Below, piece by piece: positions 9,350-20,520 of a stretch of DNA of 64,000 bases (position 1 is its first letter; each line of letters opens with the position of its first letter). Under the pieces are notes generated by a model. It saw only the letters and a program-made list of their open reading frames with translations, searched no databases and was not told the DNA's origin. A program made the position numbers and the translations under genes. The DNA comes from Bartonella bilalgolemi (GTDB lineage Bacteria; Pseudomonadota; Alphaproteobacteria; Rhizobiales; Rhizobiaceae): NCBI RefSeq assembly GCF_023500045.1, contig NZ_JAMCOF010000001.1, forward strand, positions 169,692 to 233,691, given 5' to 3'.

Positions 9350-10168
9350 ATGCTTTTTCATATTGCTACTTGGAATATTAATTCTATTCGTCTCCGCCTT
9401 TCTCAGGTTCTTCAGTATTTGGATATTTTTTCTGTGGATATGTTATGCTTACAAGAAATAAAATGTCCAGACGATTTATTTCCACGTCAGTTTTTTGAAG
9501 CGGCAGGTTATCAGCATATCGCATTGAGCGGTCAAAAATCTTATCATGGCGTAGCGATTATTTCTCGTTTGCCTTTTGTCAGTATTGAAAAGCGTTTCTT
9601 TTGTCAAAAGGAGGATTGTCGTCACCTTTCAGTTGTTATTGAACTTCATGGGAGAAGAATTCGGATTCATAATTTTTATGTTCCTGCTGGTGGTGATGAA
9701 CCTGATGTAAACAAGAATGAAAAATTTCGTTATAAACTCGATTTTTTAGAAGAAATGTCTTCTATTTGTTCGGATCAGGGAGATGGTTTAGCGTCTCTTT
9801 TGTTGGGTGATCTTAATATTGCTCCTTTGCCAGAGGATGTTTGGTCTCATAAGCAATTATTGAAGGTTGTTAGCCATACGCCGATTGAGACAGAGCGTTT
9901 ACAAGCTTTATGTTGTGAAGGTGGATGGGTTGATTTGATGCGGATGAAATTTCCAATTCCTACCAAGCTTTATACGTGGTGGAGTTATCGTGCACGCGAT
10001 TGGGCATTGGCTGATCGCGGTCGGCGGCTTGATCATATCTGGTCTTCACCAAATTTAGTGCCTTTCGTTAAAGAACTTTCAATTTTTCGTGATGCACGGG
10101 GATGGCCTCAGCCTTCAGATCATGTTCCAGTACAAACTTTATTTGATTTTTCAGGCAATTTAAAATAA
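9350..10168 (+). CDS. xthA: Exodeoxyribonuclease III (AP endonuclease)
   Basis: 272-residue endonuclease/exonuclease/phosphatase-fold enzyme that cuts at abasic sites and trims 3' blocking groups in base-excision repair. Diagnostic motifs are ATWNINSIR at the start, LCLQEIKCP with the metal-binding Glu (about 36), the NFYVPAGGDEPD segment, LLGDLNIAP (catalytic Asp/Asn, about 152) and the C-terminal SDHVPV with the active-site Asp-His pair. Full length with nothing missing. It follows lolA by 6 bases and lacks an obvious ribosome site, which suggests translational coupling. Confidence 0.95.
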   Translation: MLFHIATWNINSIRLRLSQVLQYLDIFSVDMLCLQEIKCPDDLFPRQFFEAAGYQHIALSGQKSYHGVAIISRLPFVSIEKRFFCQKEDCRHLSVVIELHGRRIRIHNFYVPAGGDEPDVNKNEKFRYKLDFLEEMSSICSDQGDGLASLLLGDLNIAPLPEDVWSHKQLLKVVSHTPIETERLQALCCEGGWVDLMRMKFPIPTKLYTWWSYRARDWALADRGRRLDHIWSSPNLVPFVKELSIFRDARGWPQPSDHVPVQTLFDFSGNLK

Positions 10169-10221
10169 GCATTGAATGAAGAAATCTAATGACTTGATTT
10201 TCGGAAAATGCAGAGGAATGA

Positions 10222-11706
10222 ATGGAGACCAATAGTGTAAAACAGGTTTTATTAAAAGGACTTTTGTATCCTTTTTTTCTGTTTTTTTTTGTTCTGCCAG
10301 GGTGTGTTGTCGGCCCTGATTATCGTAAAACATCTTTTTCTGTTCCAGCAATTTGGGGGCAACATTCTTCTGCGCAAATTTCTGAACATCCGGTTGCACT
10401 TGCGGGCTGGTGGCGAAATTTTAATGACCCGGTTTTAGATGAGTTAATTAATGATGCAATTGCTGCAAATAACAGTATTGCTGTTGCTAAAGCACGGGTT
10501 CGTGAAGCACGGGCTAGTTTAGGGCAGGTGATTGGACATCTTTTACCAAGTGTTTCAAGTTCAATTGTGGGCAATCATAGTTCTAGCCAGTCGGATACTT
10601 CTTTGAGACAATATCGTGGTGGTTTTGATGCAAGCTGGGAGCTTGATCTTTTTGGAGGACATAAAAGAGCAGTTGAAGCAGCACGTTATGGTCTTGATGC
10701 GACTGTGGAGGATCTGCGGGCTACAATGGTTACTCTTTTAGGGGATATTGCAACGAATTATGTTGAAATGCGTGGTTGGCAAAAAAAACTGTCGATTGCA
10801 CACTCCATTGCTGCGTTGCAGCGAAAAACAGCCCAATTAATAAAGGCTAAATTGGAAGCCGGTGATATCTCTGAGCTGGATAATTCAAATGCACAAGCGC
10901 AAATGATCAATACAGAGGCAGATATCATACAGATGGAAGTGAATTTATCGATGAGTATTCATCGTCTTTCCGTTTTAACTGGGCGTGTACCTGTAGCATT
11001 GCAGGATTTTTTGCAAAAAAGCGCTGAAAAGAAGCAGATTCCAAAGCCAAAATGGCCAATCTCTGTGGGAATTCCTGCTGATATTTTGTTAACACGTCCA
11101 GATTTACGACGTGCCGAGCGTCAATATGCTCAAGCGACAGCGCGAGTTGGTCAACGTGAAGCAGAACGTTATCCTTCATTAAGCTTAACGGGTAATATTT
11201 CTACAACAGCAGAATCCATTGGTCAATTAGCAAAAGGTTCAACGATTGGTTGGTCCTTTGGACCAAATTTTCGCTTTCCTTTTTTTAATGGAGGGCAGGT
11301 AGTTGCCTCTATTGCTGTAGGACGTGCTCAGCGTGATCAGGCTTTTATTGCTTATCGAGCGGCAGTGTTAGGAGCTTTAGAAGAAGTAGAGAATGCATTG
11401 GTGCGGTTGTATAAAGAACAACAGCGTTTAAAAAAATTGTTGGCTGCAAATGCAGCTTATTCACATTCATTGCAACTTTCGCAAGGCCTTTTTGAAAGTG
11501 GTAATACCAGCTTTCTTGAATTACTCAATGCTTATCGCTCTTATTATTCTTCACAAATGTCATTGAGTGATAGTCATATCATTCTAGCTAAGCATTATAT
11601 TGCTTTGATGAAGGCATTAGGGGGGGGATGGGATGGTGTAGTTGATGTTTCTTTTCCAGAAGTCGTTGAGAAGATTACCAGTTCACATGTAAGGGTGAAA
11701 CGATGA
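10222..11706 (+). CDS. Outer-membrane efflux factor, NodT/OprM family lipoprotein
   Basis: 494-residue TolC-like channel forming the outer-membrane exit duct of a tripartite pump. The N-terminus has a signal peptide ending in a lipobox LPGC followed by VVGPDY, the hallmark start of OprM/NodT lipoproteins. Two long repeat halves with coiled-coil helices follow, including RPDLRRAERQYAQATARVGQREAERYP-type sequence before the second beta-barrel segment. AGAGGA lies just before the ATG. The last bases overlap the start of the MacA-like adaptor (ATGA), so the three exporter genes form one operon. Confidence 0.93.
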   Translation: METNSVKQVLLKGLLYPFFLFFFVLPGCVVGPDYRKTSFSVPAIWGQHSSAQISEHPVALAGWWRNFNDPVLDELINDAIAANNSIAVAKARVREARASLGQVIGHLLPSVSSSIVGNHSSSQSDTSLRQYRGGFDASWELDLFGGHKRAVEAARYGLDATVEDLRATMVTLLGDIATNYVEMRGWQKKLSIAHSIAALQRKTAQLIKAKLEAGDISELDNSNAQAQMINTEADIIQMEVNLSMSIHRLSVLTGRVPVALQDFLQKSAEKKQIPKPKWPISVGIPADILLTRPDLRRAERQYAQATARVGQREAERYPSLSLTGNISTTAESIGQLAKGSTIGWSFGPNFRFPFFNGGQVVASIAVGRAQRDQAFIAYRAAVLGALEEVENALVRLYKEQQRLKKLLAANAAYSHSLQLSQGLFESGNTSFLELLNAYRSYYSSQMSLSDSHIILAKHYIALMKALGGGWDGVVDVSFPEVVEKITSSHVRVKR

Positions 11707-12926
11707 TGAAATATTTTATGGAGAAATATTCAACTATAAAACGCAAAAAGCTTTTTTTATTTTGCAGTGTGGTGTTTATCATCTTTGTCTTTAAGATGCT
11801 CTTTGTCTTATTTGGGAGCAAAAATACACCAAATTATATGACAGCAGTGGTTACGCGTGGTGATATTGAAGAAACGGTTTTAGCTTCTGGAATTGTACGT
11901 CCTTATCGATTGGTGGCTGTTGGCGCGCGTGCAACAGGGCGTGTGGTTTCTGTTCGTGTTTCAGCTGGAGATGTTGTAGAAGAAGGAGATCTTATAGCAG
12001 AAATTGATCCTACGGATCAGGAAAATGATCTGAAACGAAAAAAAGCAGTTTTATCTTATTATTATGCGAGTTTAAAAGAGCATGAAGCTTATCTCATTTT
12101 GGCTAAACAAAACTTAGCACGTCAAAATAAAATGATTGCAGCACGAGCAGTTTCACGTGCTAATTTTGATGATGCAGTGACTCAAGTCAAAATACGTGAA
12201 GCTCAAATTGCTCAACTTCAGGAACAAATTGTACAAGCACAAATTGATGTGAAAAGTGCAGAAGTGAATTTAAGCTATACGCGGATAACAGCGCCTTCTT
12301 CAGGAACAGTTTTAGCAACCGTCGTCGAAGAAGGACAAAATATTAATGCAACTCAGTCAGCACCAACAATTGTTATTTTAGGCGATTTGTCAAAAATGAC
12401 AATTAAAGCGCAAATTTCAGAAGCAGATATTTTAAAAGTTCATCCTGGACAAGATCTTTATTTCACAATTTTAGGAGATGTACAGCGCCGTTATGAGGGA
12501 TCATTAGAGGCACTAGAACCTGCTCCTGAAGATATTCGTAGCGATATTAGTATTAATCCTAACATGTCAGGATCGAGTTCTTTAGCGTCATCGGCTATCT
12601 ATTACAATGGGCTTATCCATGTTAACAATAACGATCGTTTTTTGCGCACTTATATGACAGCTCAAGTGCATATTATATTAGGACGTGCTCGAAATGTATT
12701 GTTGGTTCCAAGTGATGCTTTACGCAATGAGACGAAAGAGCATAAAGCATGGGTGCAGCTTTTGGTTGGTCGAGACAAAGTTATTGCAAAACAAGTAACC
12801 GTCGGACTTAATAATAAAGTAATGGCTGAGATTGTTTCTGGGCTCAATGAGGGTGATGTGGTGGTGGTTGGTGCACAAGATGGGTTACTAGTATCTTCTA
12901 ATTTACAAAGTGAAAACAGGGTTTAA
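11703..12926 (+). CDS. macA: MacA-like periplasmic adaptor (membrane fusion protein)
   Basis: 407-residue RND/MacA-type adaptor joining the ABC transporter to the outer-membrane channel. A single N-terminal membrane anchor (about 18-38) precedes a first lipoyl half-motif (VSVRVSAGDVVEEGDLIAEID), a coiled-coil hairpin (about 105-185), the second lipoyl half (SYTRITAPSSGTVLAT) and beta-barrel and membrane-proximal domains. The ATG overlaps the preceding stop by 3 bases, and macB begins 3 bases after its stop. Substrate cannot be told; MacAB pumps export macrolides, heme precursors or peptides in other bacteria. Confidence 0.9.
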   Translation: MMKYFMEKYSTIKRKKLFLFCSVVFIIFVFKMLFVLFGSKNTPNYMTAVVTRGDIEETVLASGIVRPYRLVAVGARATGRVVSVRVSAGDVVEEGDLIAEIDPTDQENDLKRKKAVLSYYYASLKEHEAYLILAKQNLARQNKMIAARAVSRANFDDAVTQVKIREAQIAQLQEQIVQAQIDVKSAEVNLSYTRITAPSSGTVLATVVEEGQNINATQSAPTIVILGDLSKMTIKAQISEADILKVHPGQDLYFTILGDVQRRYEGSLEALEPAPEDIRSDISINPNMSGSSSLASSAIYYNGLIHVNNNDRFLRTYMTAQVHIILGRARNVLLVPSDALRNETKEHKAWVQLLVGRDKVIAKQVTVGLNNKVMAEIVSGLNEGDVVVVGAQDGLLVSSNLQSENRV

Positions 12927-12929
12927 AAC

Positions 12930-14912
12930 ATGATAACAGAATCGAAGGATACTGTTCTTGTATTGGAAGATGTAGTTCGTGAATTTCGTGCAGGTGAGAC
13001 ATTGATCCCTGTTTTAAAAAACATCAATTTAACCATTAAGCGTGGTGAGATGGTGGCAATTGTAGGAGCGTCAGGTTCAGGAAAATCTACGTTAATGAAT
13101 ATTTTAGGGTGCCTTGATCGACAAAGTTCAGGGCGTTATTGGATTTCTGGTAAAGAAACAGCTTTGCTTTCAGCAGATGATTTGTCAGCTTTGCGACGCA
13201 ATCATTTTGGTTTTATTTTCCAGCGTTATCATTTGCTCAAAGAATTAACAGCTCTCGGAAATGTTGAAATTCCAGCTATTTATGCAGGCTGTTCAGTAGA
13301 AATAAGAAAACAACGTGCACAGAGTCTTTTAACACGTTTAGGGATGCGTGATCGAATGGGACATTATCCCAATCAGCTTTCGGGGGGGCAGCAGCAACGT
13401 GTTTCAATTGCTCGTGCTTTAATGAATGATGCTGATATTATTCTTGCAGATGAACCAACCGGTGCTTTAGACAAAAAAAGTGGTCAAGAAGTTTTGCATA
13501 TTTTAGATGAGCTTCATCAAGAGGGAAGGACTATTATCATTGTAACTCATGATATGCAGGTGGCCGAAAGGGCAGATCGTATTATTGAAATCAGTGATGG
13601 AGAGATTATTTCTGATAACGTTTCAAAAATTAAAAAAATAAACAGTAAGGAAAAATTTCTTCACAAAGAAGATAATCTAAAAAGCACTCAACAGTTGGGA
13701 ATTTTCCGTGCTTTTATAGGACGTTTTTGTGAAGCGTTTGTTATGGCTTTATTGGCTATGAATGCCCATCGAATGAGAACTTTTTTAACAATGCTTGGGG
13801 TAATTATCGGTATTGCTTCAGTTGTTGCGATGATTGCTTTGGGAAATGGTACCCAGAAAAAGATTCTTGAAAATTTAAATAGTTTAGGGGTCAATACATT
13901 AACAATTATGCCAGGTAAAAGCTTTTCTGATCCACAGTCAGGCAAAATAACCAGTTTAGTGGAGGCAGATGCGGAAGCACTATCTGAATTACCTTATGTT
14001 GCTGGTGTTACTTCTCAGATTTCAGTAAGTTCGATGGTGTATTATAATGCAATTGAAACAAAGGCTGTTGTTGTTGGTGTAGGAGAACAATTTTTTCAAA
14101 TACAAGGGCTAAAAGTAATTAAAGGAAGGTTATTTGATCAATCAAGTGTGCGTGATCGAGCCGTTGATTTGATAATAGAAAAAGAGGCACTTTCTGTTCT
14201 TTTTCCTCATAGTCAAGAAGATCCCATTGGAAAAATTGTGCGTGTGGGTAATGTGCCAGCTCGTATTATTGGTGTTGTGGATTCGCAAAACAACGGAGGC
14301 GTATCAGATACAATACAGATTTATTTGCCTTATACGGCGGTGCAAATGCGCTTTCTTGGTAGGACAGATGTTCGTTCTATTATTCTTAAAGTTGCTGATA
14401 ATGTCGATTCGCAATTGGCAGAAACTATGATTCGGCGTTTGTTAATTATGCGGCATGGACAAGAAGATTTTTTTATTAGAAATTCAGAATTGTTTCGTGC
14501 AAAAATTATGAATAGTACAGAAATTTTATCGCTTTTAGTGACTTCGATTGCGGCAATTTCGCTCATTGTAGGCGGAATTGGAGTGATGAATATTATGTTA
14601 GTCACTGTTTCTGAGCGGATTAATGAAATTGGAGTACGTATGGCGATTGGTGCACGCCAGAGTGATATTTTGCAACAATTTTTAATTGAATCGATTTTGG
14701 TTTGTGTGATTGGTGGAAGTTTAGGGGTTCTCTTTGGACTTGCCATTGGAGGTTTATTTATATTGGGGAATTCTCCTATACAATTGATTTATACTGTTCG
14801 TTCAATCATAATGACTGTTCTTTTTGCAGCTTTTATTGGGGTGTGTTTTGGTTTTTTTCCAGCACGAAAAGCTTCACGCCTTGATCCTGTTGTTGCTCTT
14901 GCACGTGATTAA
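12930..14912 (+). CDS. macB: MacB-like ABC transporter, fused ATPase and permease
   Basis: 660-residue mechanotransmission-type exporter. The N-terminal ATPase domain has Walker [10 protein letters not shown] (about 46), signature LSGGQQQR (about 150) and Walker [13 protein letters not shown] (about 170). A linker leads to one membrane helix (about 280), a large periplasmic domain and three C-terminal helices with the FtsX/MacB motif [29 protein letters not shown]. This is the normal MacB layout and length. With the preceding adaptor and outer-membrane factor it makes a self-contained tripartite exporter. It converges on ydcF. Confidence 0.95.
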   Translation: MITESKDTVLVLEDVVREFRAGETLIPVLKNINLTIKRGEMVAIVGASGSGKSTLMNILGCLDRQSSGRYWISGKETALLSADDLSALRRNHFGFIFQRYHLLKELTALGNVEIPAIYAGCSVEIRKQRAQSLLTRLGMRDRMGHYPNQLSGGQQQRVSIARALMNDADIILADEPTGALDKKSGQEVLHILDELHQEGRTIIIVTHDMQVAERADRIIEISDGEIISDNVSKIKKINSKEKFLHKEDNLKSTQQLGIFRAFIGRFCEAFVMALLAMNAHRMRTFLTMLGVIIGIASVVAMIALGNGTQKKILENLNSLGVNTLTIMPGKSFSDPQSGKITSLVEADAEALSELPYVAGVTSQISVSSMVYYNAIETKAVVVGVGEQFFQIQGLKVIKGRLFDQSSVRDRAVDLIIEKEALSVLFPHSQEDPIGKIVRVGNVPARIIGVVDSQNNGGVSDTIQIYLPYTAVQMRFLGRTDVRSIILKVADNVDSQLAETMIRRLLIMRHGQEDFFIRNSELFRAKIMNSTEILSLLVTSIAAISLIVGGIGVMNIMLVTVSERINEIGVRMAIGARQSDILQQFLIESILVCVIGGSLGVLFGLAIGGLFILGNSPIQLIYTVRSIIMTVLFAAFIGVCFGFFPARKASRLDPVVALARD

Positions 14913-14914
14913 GA

Positions 14915-14932
14915 ATCCTTATTCAAAAGGAT
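14915..14932 (+). terminator. Possible weak terminator after macB
   Basis: ATCCTT...AAGGAT forms a 6-base-pair stem with a 6-base loop directly after the macB stop. The following GATGTCTCTTTT is only moderately T-rich, so termination strength is uncertain. Confidence 0.3.
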
Positions 14933-15096
14933 GATGTCTCTTTTCGTGATTGTGAGACTAAAGGGCGATATCGTTCAGAATGAAAGATCAGATTATTGAG
15001 TAGTTTTTGGGATGTTAAGAGTTAACAATATCTATGATTCAGGGGAATATGGAAAAAAGATTAATTGTCTAAAGTCAAAAGACATTTGAAATTTTT

Positions 15097-15777
15097 TTAC
15101 AAAGAAGACAGTATTATTCTTATTTTTACACTAATATTTTTGACATATTCAAGGGCAAGAAGACGTATTTGATTGGCTTGTTTTATCCAGCTATCCGCAA
15201 CATCTTGTTTTATAGGATAGGCAATAAAATTGACGTTAGGCATTAAATATTTAAACTCAAGTAAAGAACGGATCATATGATAATCATGAGTAACGATATA
15301 AAGTGTTTTATAGCGATGCTTGTTGATCCAATGAGCACTTTCTTTAGCATTCCCTTGAGTGTTGACTGCTTGATGATCAATATCAACACAACAAGAAAAG
15401 AGTCGAGGATTGATATTCATTATACGGACCAGTTTATGAGGATGTGTTGTTGTGTTTACTCCGCTGATTAATAGCCGCGAACCAAGCTTTTTTTGTAAAA
15501 GCTCTAATCCTGTTTCTATTCTGTTTTTCCCTCCTGTAAGGACAATAATTGCATCGACTTTCGGTAAGGGATGCGGAGGGATAAGTTGCCCAACTTTTTC
15601 AGTAAAAGCAACAAAAGTAAAACAAAAAATTAGAATGATGATCAAAATAAAGAGGACTGTTGGTGGCAAATAGTAAAAAAATCGTTTACGCTTTTTCGTA
15701 ACACTTATTTTGTGCTCAAGAAGAGAGTTTTGCTGCCTATCATGGGCAAAATTGGAATCAGGGGTGTTTTGGGTCAT
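15097..15777 (-). CDS. ydcF: YdcF/DUF218-family membrane-anchored protein
   Basis: 226-residue protein of the YdcF/DUF218 (ElyC-SanA-like) family. One membrane helix (about 38-58) follows a charged N-terminus. The soluble domain has the family motifs AIIVLTGGKNRIETGLELL (about 82-100), LLISG, and TQGNAKESAHW with VTHDYHM near the active-site region. Members influence envelope and peptidoglycan homeostasis, but the biochemical role is unsettled. It follows ftsX by 4 bases, the ftsE-ftsX-ydcF order usual in rhizobia. Confidence 0.85.
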   Translation of the reverse strand: MTQNTPDSNFAHDRQQNSLLEHKISVTKKRKRFFYYLPPTVLFILIIILIFCFTFVAFTEKVGQLIPPHPLPKVDAIIVLTGGKNRIETGLELLQKKLGSRLLISGVNTTTHPHKLVRIMNINPRLFSCCVDIDHQAVNTQGNAKESAHWINKHRYKTLYIVTHDYHMIRSLLEFKYLMPNVNFIAYPIKQDVADSWIKQANQIRLLALEYVKNISVKIRIILSSL

Positions 15778-15781
15778 AAAA

Positions 15782-16756
15782 TTAGAATAGGCCGTTTTCG
15801 CATTGATCGATTTTTTTAAGTTGTGCTAGAATAGTAGTTCGATTGGTTAGCGTCGTGACGATAGCGACACAAAAAATAAGAATGAGAATTTTTCCATAGG
15901 TGCTGAAACTAATGGAAAAGTGTCCAAATAAAGCGGTAATTTGACGCGTTTTTTCTAACCCTAAATTGTAATTTGTCCAAAGGATAAAAGCATTAAAGAG
16001 CAGTGTACTTATCACACCGCCGTACAATGCACCGCGGAATGCAGTTTTAAAAAAATGCCAATCAAACTGTTGGGCAATGAAAACGGTTTCAGTACCGAGA
16101 AAATATAAGACATTAATGATATGCCTATTTTCTGCTAGTGCGTTACGTGTAGCAAAAATAATTGTAAGGATCAGTGAGCCAAGAATGAGGGCTAGAATTG
16201 TAAAACCAATAAAAACGGTTGTTTGTGCCATAGTGATAAATCGCTTTACCCAAAAGCTGTGATCATCAAATTGACCACCTGGAATTTGTGTTTTAATAGC
16301 GTGACTGATTGCTTGAAAGTCAGCTTTTTCATTTTCTTTCAAAGTGACAATGATGAGTCGGGGAATGGGAAATTCTTTGAAGGATATACCTGTTCCAAGC
16401 CATGGTTCAAGTAATTTTTCAGTGGCTATTTGATCAATAATTTTGGCGTTTTGTACACCTTGAAATGTTTTCACCAATTTAACAGCATCAGAGAGAGCTT
16501 TTTCAATATCAACATTTTCAATTGGACGAATTTGAATTGTTGCTTCATAGCTAATTTCGCTGCTCCAATTATTTGCAGCGTGTTGTACTAGATCAACGCT
16601 GATTAATGTTAAGCTTGAAAGGAATGTCATGATAGCAATGACTGCAACTAATGCTTGCCCAGAGATATTATTACTCGGAATAATAGGCGTTCTTTTTTCT
16701 TGATTAACTGTAAAAATGCGTTTTGGAATGTAGAACATGAGCGAAGATTTATTCAT
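15782..16756 (-). CDS. ftsX: Cell division protein FtsX
   Basis: 324-residue permease-like partner of FtsE. A cytoplasmic N-terminus and first membrane helix (about 30-52) precede a periplasmic domain of about 130 residues that in FtsEX activates peptidoglycan hydrolases. Three C-terminal helices (about 175-200, 230-255, 285-310) complete the four-helix FtsX topology. The start overlaps the ftsE stop by 8 bases, so translation is coupled. FtsX proteins diverge strongly in sequence; the call rests on topology and on adjacency to ftsE. Confidence 0.9.
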   Translation of the reverse strand: MNKSSLMFYIPKRIFTVNQEKRTPIIPSNNISGQALVAVIAIMTFLSSLTLISVDLVQHAANNWSSEISYEATIQIRPIENVDIEKALSDAVKLVKTFQGVQNAKIIDQIATEKLLEPWLGTGISFKEFPIPRLIIVTLKENEKADFQAISHAIKTQIPGGQFDDHSFWVKRFITMAQTTVFIGFTILALILGSLILTIIFATRNALAENRHIINVLYFLGTETVFIAQQFDWHFFKTAFRGALYGGVISTLLFNAFILWTNYNLGLEKTRQITALFGHFSISFSTYGKILILIFCVAIVTTLTNRTTILAQLKKIDQCENGLF

Positions 16757-17408
16757 AAATTGTCATCCGTCCCTGGTGAAGAATTAGACGCCGCGCTGCA
16801 ACTTGCTCCATCAATGAGATATCGTGGGTGGCAATGATGACAGCTGTGCCAAAACGATTTAATTCAATAAATAAACGAAGTAAACGCGATGCTAAAGATG
16901 GATCAACGTTTCCTGTAGGCTCATCTGCGAGAAGAATTTCGGGTTGATCAATAAGAGCACGTGCAATTGCTACTCTTTGTTTTTCTCCACCTGAGAGTAC
17001 GGGTGGTAAAACGTGAATATAATTTCCAAGACCAACCCATCGCAAAAGATCTTCTACTTCACTGCGATAGGTTGCTTCTTCTTGGCCCTTGATGCGTAAA
17101 GGCAAAGAAACATTTTCATAAGTTGTCATATGATCAAGCAGTCGAAAATCTTGAAAAACAACCCCAATACGTCGTCGTAAAGCAGGAAGTTCTTGTCGTT
17201 TAAGTAATGCTGTATCATTTCTAAATAAATCAATGTGACCACGAGTTGGTTTGATTGCGAGAAACATAAGACGCATCAATGATGTTTTTCCTGATCCAGA
17301 AGCTCCAGTTATAAATTGGAACGATCCTTCGGGAATGTGAAAGCTGATATCGTGGAGGACTTCAGGTCCCATTCCATAGCGCAAACCAACATTTTCAAAA
17401 CGAATCAC
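16749..17408 (-). CDS. ftsE: Cell division ATP-binding protein FtsE
   Basis: 219-residue ABC ATPase pairing with FtsX at the division site. Walker A GASGSGKTS (about 36-44), the Q-loop VVFQDFRLLDHMT, signature LSGGEKQR (about 140) and Walker B ILLADEPTGNVD (about 160) are all present, followed by the H-loop ATHD. VFQDFRLL and EPTGNVDP are characteristic of FtsE within the LolD-like group. The start is GTG with only a weak upstream purine stretch. It lies 105 bases downstream of acs on the same strand, so it may have its own promoter. Confidence 0.94.
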   Translation of the reverse strand: MIRFENVGLRYGMGPEVLHDISFHIPEGSFQFITGASGSGKTSLMRLMFLAIKPTRGHIDLFRNDTALLKRQELPALRRRIGVVFQDFRLLDHMTTYENVSLPLRIKGQEEATYRSEVEDLLRWVGLGNYIHVLPPVLSGGEKQRVAIARALIDQPEILLADEPTGNVDPSLASRLLRLFIELNRFGTAVIIATHDISLMEQVAARRLILHQGRMTIYE

Positions 17409-17513
17409 TTTTAAGTACCACTTCTATTTTGGGAGTGAATATGATAAAAATTCTCTCTTAAATACATAATATTTTTACTTTTTTTTTCAGTATTATTGTT
17501 CTATTGAATAATC

Positions 17514-19469
17514 TCAATTATTTTCTATATTTTGCCGATTGGCAATAAGGTCATCGATGACTTGTGGCTCGGCAAGAGTTGAAATATCTCCTAGGGCATC
17601 AAGATTATTTTCGGCAATTTTTCGCAAAACACGTCTCATAATTTTTCCTGATCGTGTTTTGGGCAATTGGGCAGTAAATTGAAGTTTATCTACTGTCGCA
17701 ATAGCTCCAATTTCTTTTCTTACATGTTGAATAAGACTTTGGTGTAACTTTTCACTTGATGTTATTCCTTCCATTAAAGTTACAAAACTATAAATTCCTT
17801 GTCCTTTAATAGAGTGAGGATATCCTACAATAGCCGCTTCTGAAACAGAAGGATGTGAAACAAGGGCTGATTCAAGCTCAGCAGTTCCTAGCCTATGACC
17901 GGAAACATTAAGTATATCATCAATTCGTCCTGTAATCCAATAATAGCCATCGCTATCACGTTTACAACCATCGCCTGTAAAATATTTTCCTTTATATGTG
18001 GAAAAATATGTTTGGATAAAGCGCTTATGATCATTATAAAGGGTACGCATTTGACCAGGCCATGAATCAGCAATACAAAGATTTCCTTCTGCTTCTCCTT
18101 CCAAAACATTTCCTTGAGCATCAATGATTTGTAAATGGATGCCAAAAAATGGATGTGTAACCGATCCCGGTTTGAGTGTTGTAACTCCGGGAAGAGGAGT
18201 GATTATATGTCCTCCTGTTTCTGTTTGCCACCATGTATCAATAATGGGACAATGGCTGTTTCCGACAGTATGATAGAACCATTCCCATGCTTCCGGATTG
18301 ATCGGTTCGCCTACTGTTCCTAAAAGGCGTAGAGATGTTCTTTGAGAGCGTGTGACATATGAATCTCCTGCTCCCATTAAAGTACGAATGGCCGTTGGTG
18401 CAGTGTAGAGTGTATTGACTTTGTGTTTATCGACAATATCCCAGAATCTGCCTTTATTAGGGAAAGTTGGTGTGCCTTCGAACATTAAGGTGGTTGCACC
18501 ATTACATAAAGGCCCATACACCAGATAAGAATGGCCAGTGATCCAGCCAATGTCAGCTGTACACCAATAAATTTCATGGGGATGGTAATCGAAAACATAT
18601 TGGTGTGTCATCGATACATAGACAAGATATCCGCCTGTTGTATGCAGAACACCTTTTGGCTTTCCTGTTGATCCTGAGGTATATAGAATAAAAAGAGGAT
18701 CTTCTGCATTCATTTTTTCGGGGAGGCAATCAGTTGAAGCATGAAGGGCCTCTTCATGATACCAGAAGTCACGTTCTGTAACCCAGCTAATTTTTTCATT
18801 TGTGCGTTGTATAACCATAACATGGTTGACATGCACATTGTGGTGCGCTGCTATATGAATGGCTTGATCAATATTCTCTTTTAAATTAATTGTCTTTCCT
18901 CCACGTAAAGCCTGATCAGCAGTAATGATAAAAGTTGATTCACAATCAATGAGACGTCCTGCAATAGCTTCAGCAGAAAAACCAGCAAAGATAACTGAAT
19001 GAATAGCTCCAATACGAGCACATGCGAGCATAGCGTAAGCTGCTTCAGGAATCATTGGGAGGTAGATGGTGACTCTATCCCCTTTTTTAATTCCATATTT
19101 TTTTAAAATGTTTGCAAAACGACAGACTTTTTCATAAAGGGCGTTATAAGTTATTTTTTGATCAATATTGGGATCATCGCTTTCCCAAATGAGTGCGATT
19201 TGATCACCACGATTTTTTAAATGACGATCAATGCAATTATAGGCCACATTTGTAATTCCATCTTCATACCATTTAATCGATACAGAGTCATTAAATGAAG
19301 CGTTTTTTGCCTTTGTATAGGGTTTAAACCATTCAATACGTTGACCGTGTTTTGCCCAGAAAGCTTCTGGATTGTTAATGCTTTCTTGGTATTGTTGTTG
19401 GTAGACTTCATAATCAATGAAAGCTGTTTTTTTGAGATGCATTGGTACGGGATAAATTTTTTCAGACAT
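17514..19469 (-). CDS. acs: Acetyl-CoA synthetase
   Basis: 651-residue AMP-forming ligase converting acetate, ATP and CoA to acetyl-CoA. The adenylation motif [12 protein letters not shown] (about 264), the [10 protein letters not shown] acetate-pocket segment (about 413) and the C-terminal TRSGKIMRR with the lysine normally acetylated to switch the enzyme off (about 609) are all visible. AGAGGAGG lies 7 bases before the ATG on the minus strand. A 223-base gap separates it from the upstream PLP-protein gene, leaving room for its own promoter. Confidence 0.97.
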   Translation of the reverse strand: MSEKIYPVPMHLKKTAFIDYEVYQQQYQESINNPEAFWAKHGQRIEWFKPYTKAKNASFNDSVSIKWYEDGITNVAYNCIDRHLKNRGDQIALIWESDDPNIDQKITYNALYEKVCRFANILKKYGIKKGDRVTIYLPMIPEAAYAMLACARIGAIHSVIFAGFSAEAIAGRLIDCESTFIITADQALRGGKTINLKENIDQAIHIAAHHNVHVNHVMVIQRTNEKISWVTERDFWYHEEALHASTDCLPEKMNAEDPLFILYTSGSTGKPKGVLHTTGGYLVYVSMTHQYVFDYHPHEIYWCTADIGWITGHSYLVYGPLCNGATTLMFEGTPTFPNKGRFWDIVDKHKVNTLYTAPTAIRTLMGAGDSYVTRSQRTSLRLLGTVGEPINPEAWEWFYHTVGNSHCPIIDTWWQTETGGHIITPLPGVTTLKPGSVTHPFFGIHLQIIDAQGNVLEGEAEGNLCIADSWPGQMRTLYNDHKRFIQTYFSTYKGKYFTGDGCKRDSDGYYWITGRIDDILNVSGHRLGTAELESALVSHPSVSEAAIVGYPHSIKGQGIYSFVTLMEGITSSEKLHQSLIQHVRKEIGAIATVDKLQFTAQLPKTRSGKIMRRVLRKIAENNLDALGDISTLAEPQVIDDLIANRQNIENN

Positions 19470-19692
19470 TGTTTTCCTCCTCTTTAATTGATGTCAAAAA
19501 AGTTGCTGTATTGCTATCTTATTATTTTATTAGGGACCACTTTTTCATGAGTACTTTGATAAGAATGAAAGTATTATGTTCAACGTAGGTTAAGTCGTAA
19601 GCTTGAATTGTTAATTTTATGCAATGAATGTCACAAAAAAAGCTTTTTTATATAAGTTCGTAAAAGATGGAAAGGCTAAAAAAAGACAATTC

Positions 19693-20373
19693 TTAAAAGG
19701 AGCGAGCGCCAAATAAAGCTGATCCAATACGAAGAACATTTGCGCCAAATTGGAGAGCAATTTTAAAGTCATTGGACATGCCCATAGAGAGTTTTGGAAG
19801 ACCAGTTTCTTTTGCAAGTTTTGCTAAAAGAGCAAAATAAGGGCCAGGATTTTCTTGAATAGGGGGGATCGCCATCAGCCCAATGATATCAAGTCCATAA
19901 TTATTTTTGCATTGAGTAACAAAGGCTTTTACTTCTTGTGGAAAAATGCCACTTTTTTGTGGTTCTAATCCTATATTGACTTGGATATAGCAGGGAAGAT
20001 GCTTTTTCTGTTTGTGCATTTCTTCTGCTAGGTTTTTAGCTATTTTTTCTCGATCAACAGTTTGAATGACATCGAAGATTTTAACAGCTTCTGCTGTTTT
20101 ATTGGATTGTAAGGGACCAATGAGATGAAGTTCGATTGTGTTAAATTTTTGTCGTAAGGAAGGCCATTTTTCGGCTGCTTCTTGCACACGATTTTCAGCA
20201 AAAAGGAATTGTCCTGCCTGCAGAAGAGGGACAATATTGTTTGCGGAAACAGTTTTTGAAACAGCAATGAGTTGAATATTCTCCATGGGACGATGATAAT
20301 CCTGACATGTTTTGGCAATGTCTTGTTGAAGGTTTCTCCATGCGTCAATAGAGGAAATATTAGGTGTATTCAT
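19693..20373 (-). CDS. yggS: YggS/PROSC-family PLP homeostasis protein
   Basis: 226-residue member of the PLP-binding YggS/PLPHP family, a single-domain alanine-racemase-like barrel with no known catalytic activity that buffers pyridoxal phosphate. The PLP lysine lies in LIAVSKTVSANN (about 40). The family motifs FAENRVQEAAEKWP, HLIGPLQSNK, YIQVNIGLEPQKSG and LSMGMSNDF are in order, ending in RIGSALFGAR. It is divergent from leuS with about 150 bases between the starts. Normal length. Confidence 0.93.
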   Translation of the reverse strand: MNTPNISSIDAWRNLQQDIAKTCQDYHRPMENIQLIAVSKTVSANNIVPLLQAGQFLFAENRVQEAAEKWPSLRQKFNTIELHLIGPLQSNKTAEAVKIFDVIQTVDREKIAKNLAEEMHKQKKHLPCYIQVNIGLEPQKSGIFPQEVKAFVTQCKNNYGLDIIGLMAIPPIQENPGPYFALLAKLAKETGLPKLSMGMSNDFKIALQFGANVLRIGSALFGARSF

Positions 20374-20520
20374 AGGGCTATGCTTTCTGTTTTTATGCAG
20401 GAATTAGATAATTTTTTATAAAAGCTTTAAAATAATTCATGAAAAGGTTGACGATAAGGTTAATCCGTGGTGAATCTTGATGAGAATTTTAAGGTTAATT
20501 TTATAAAGAGTATAACGGGA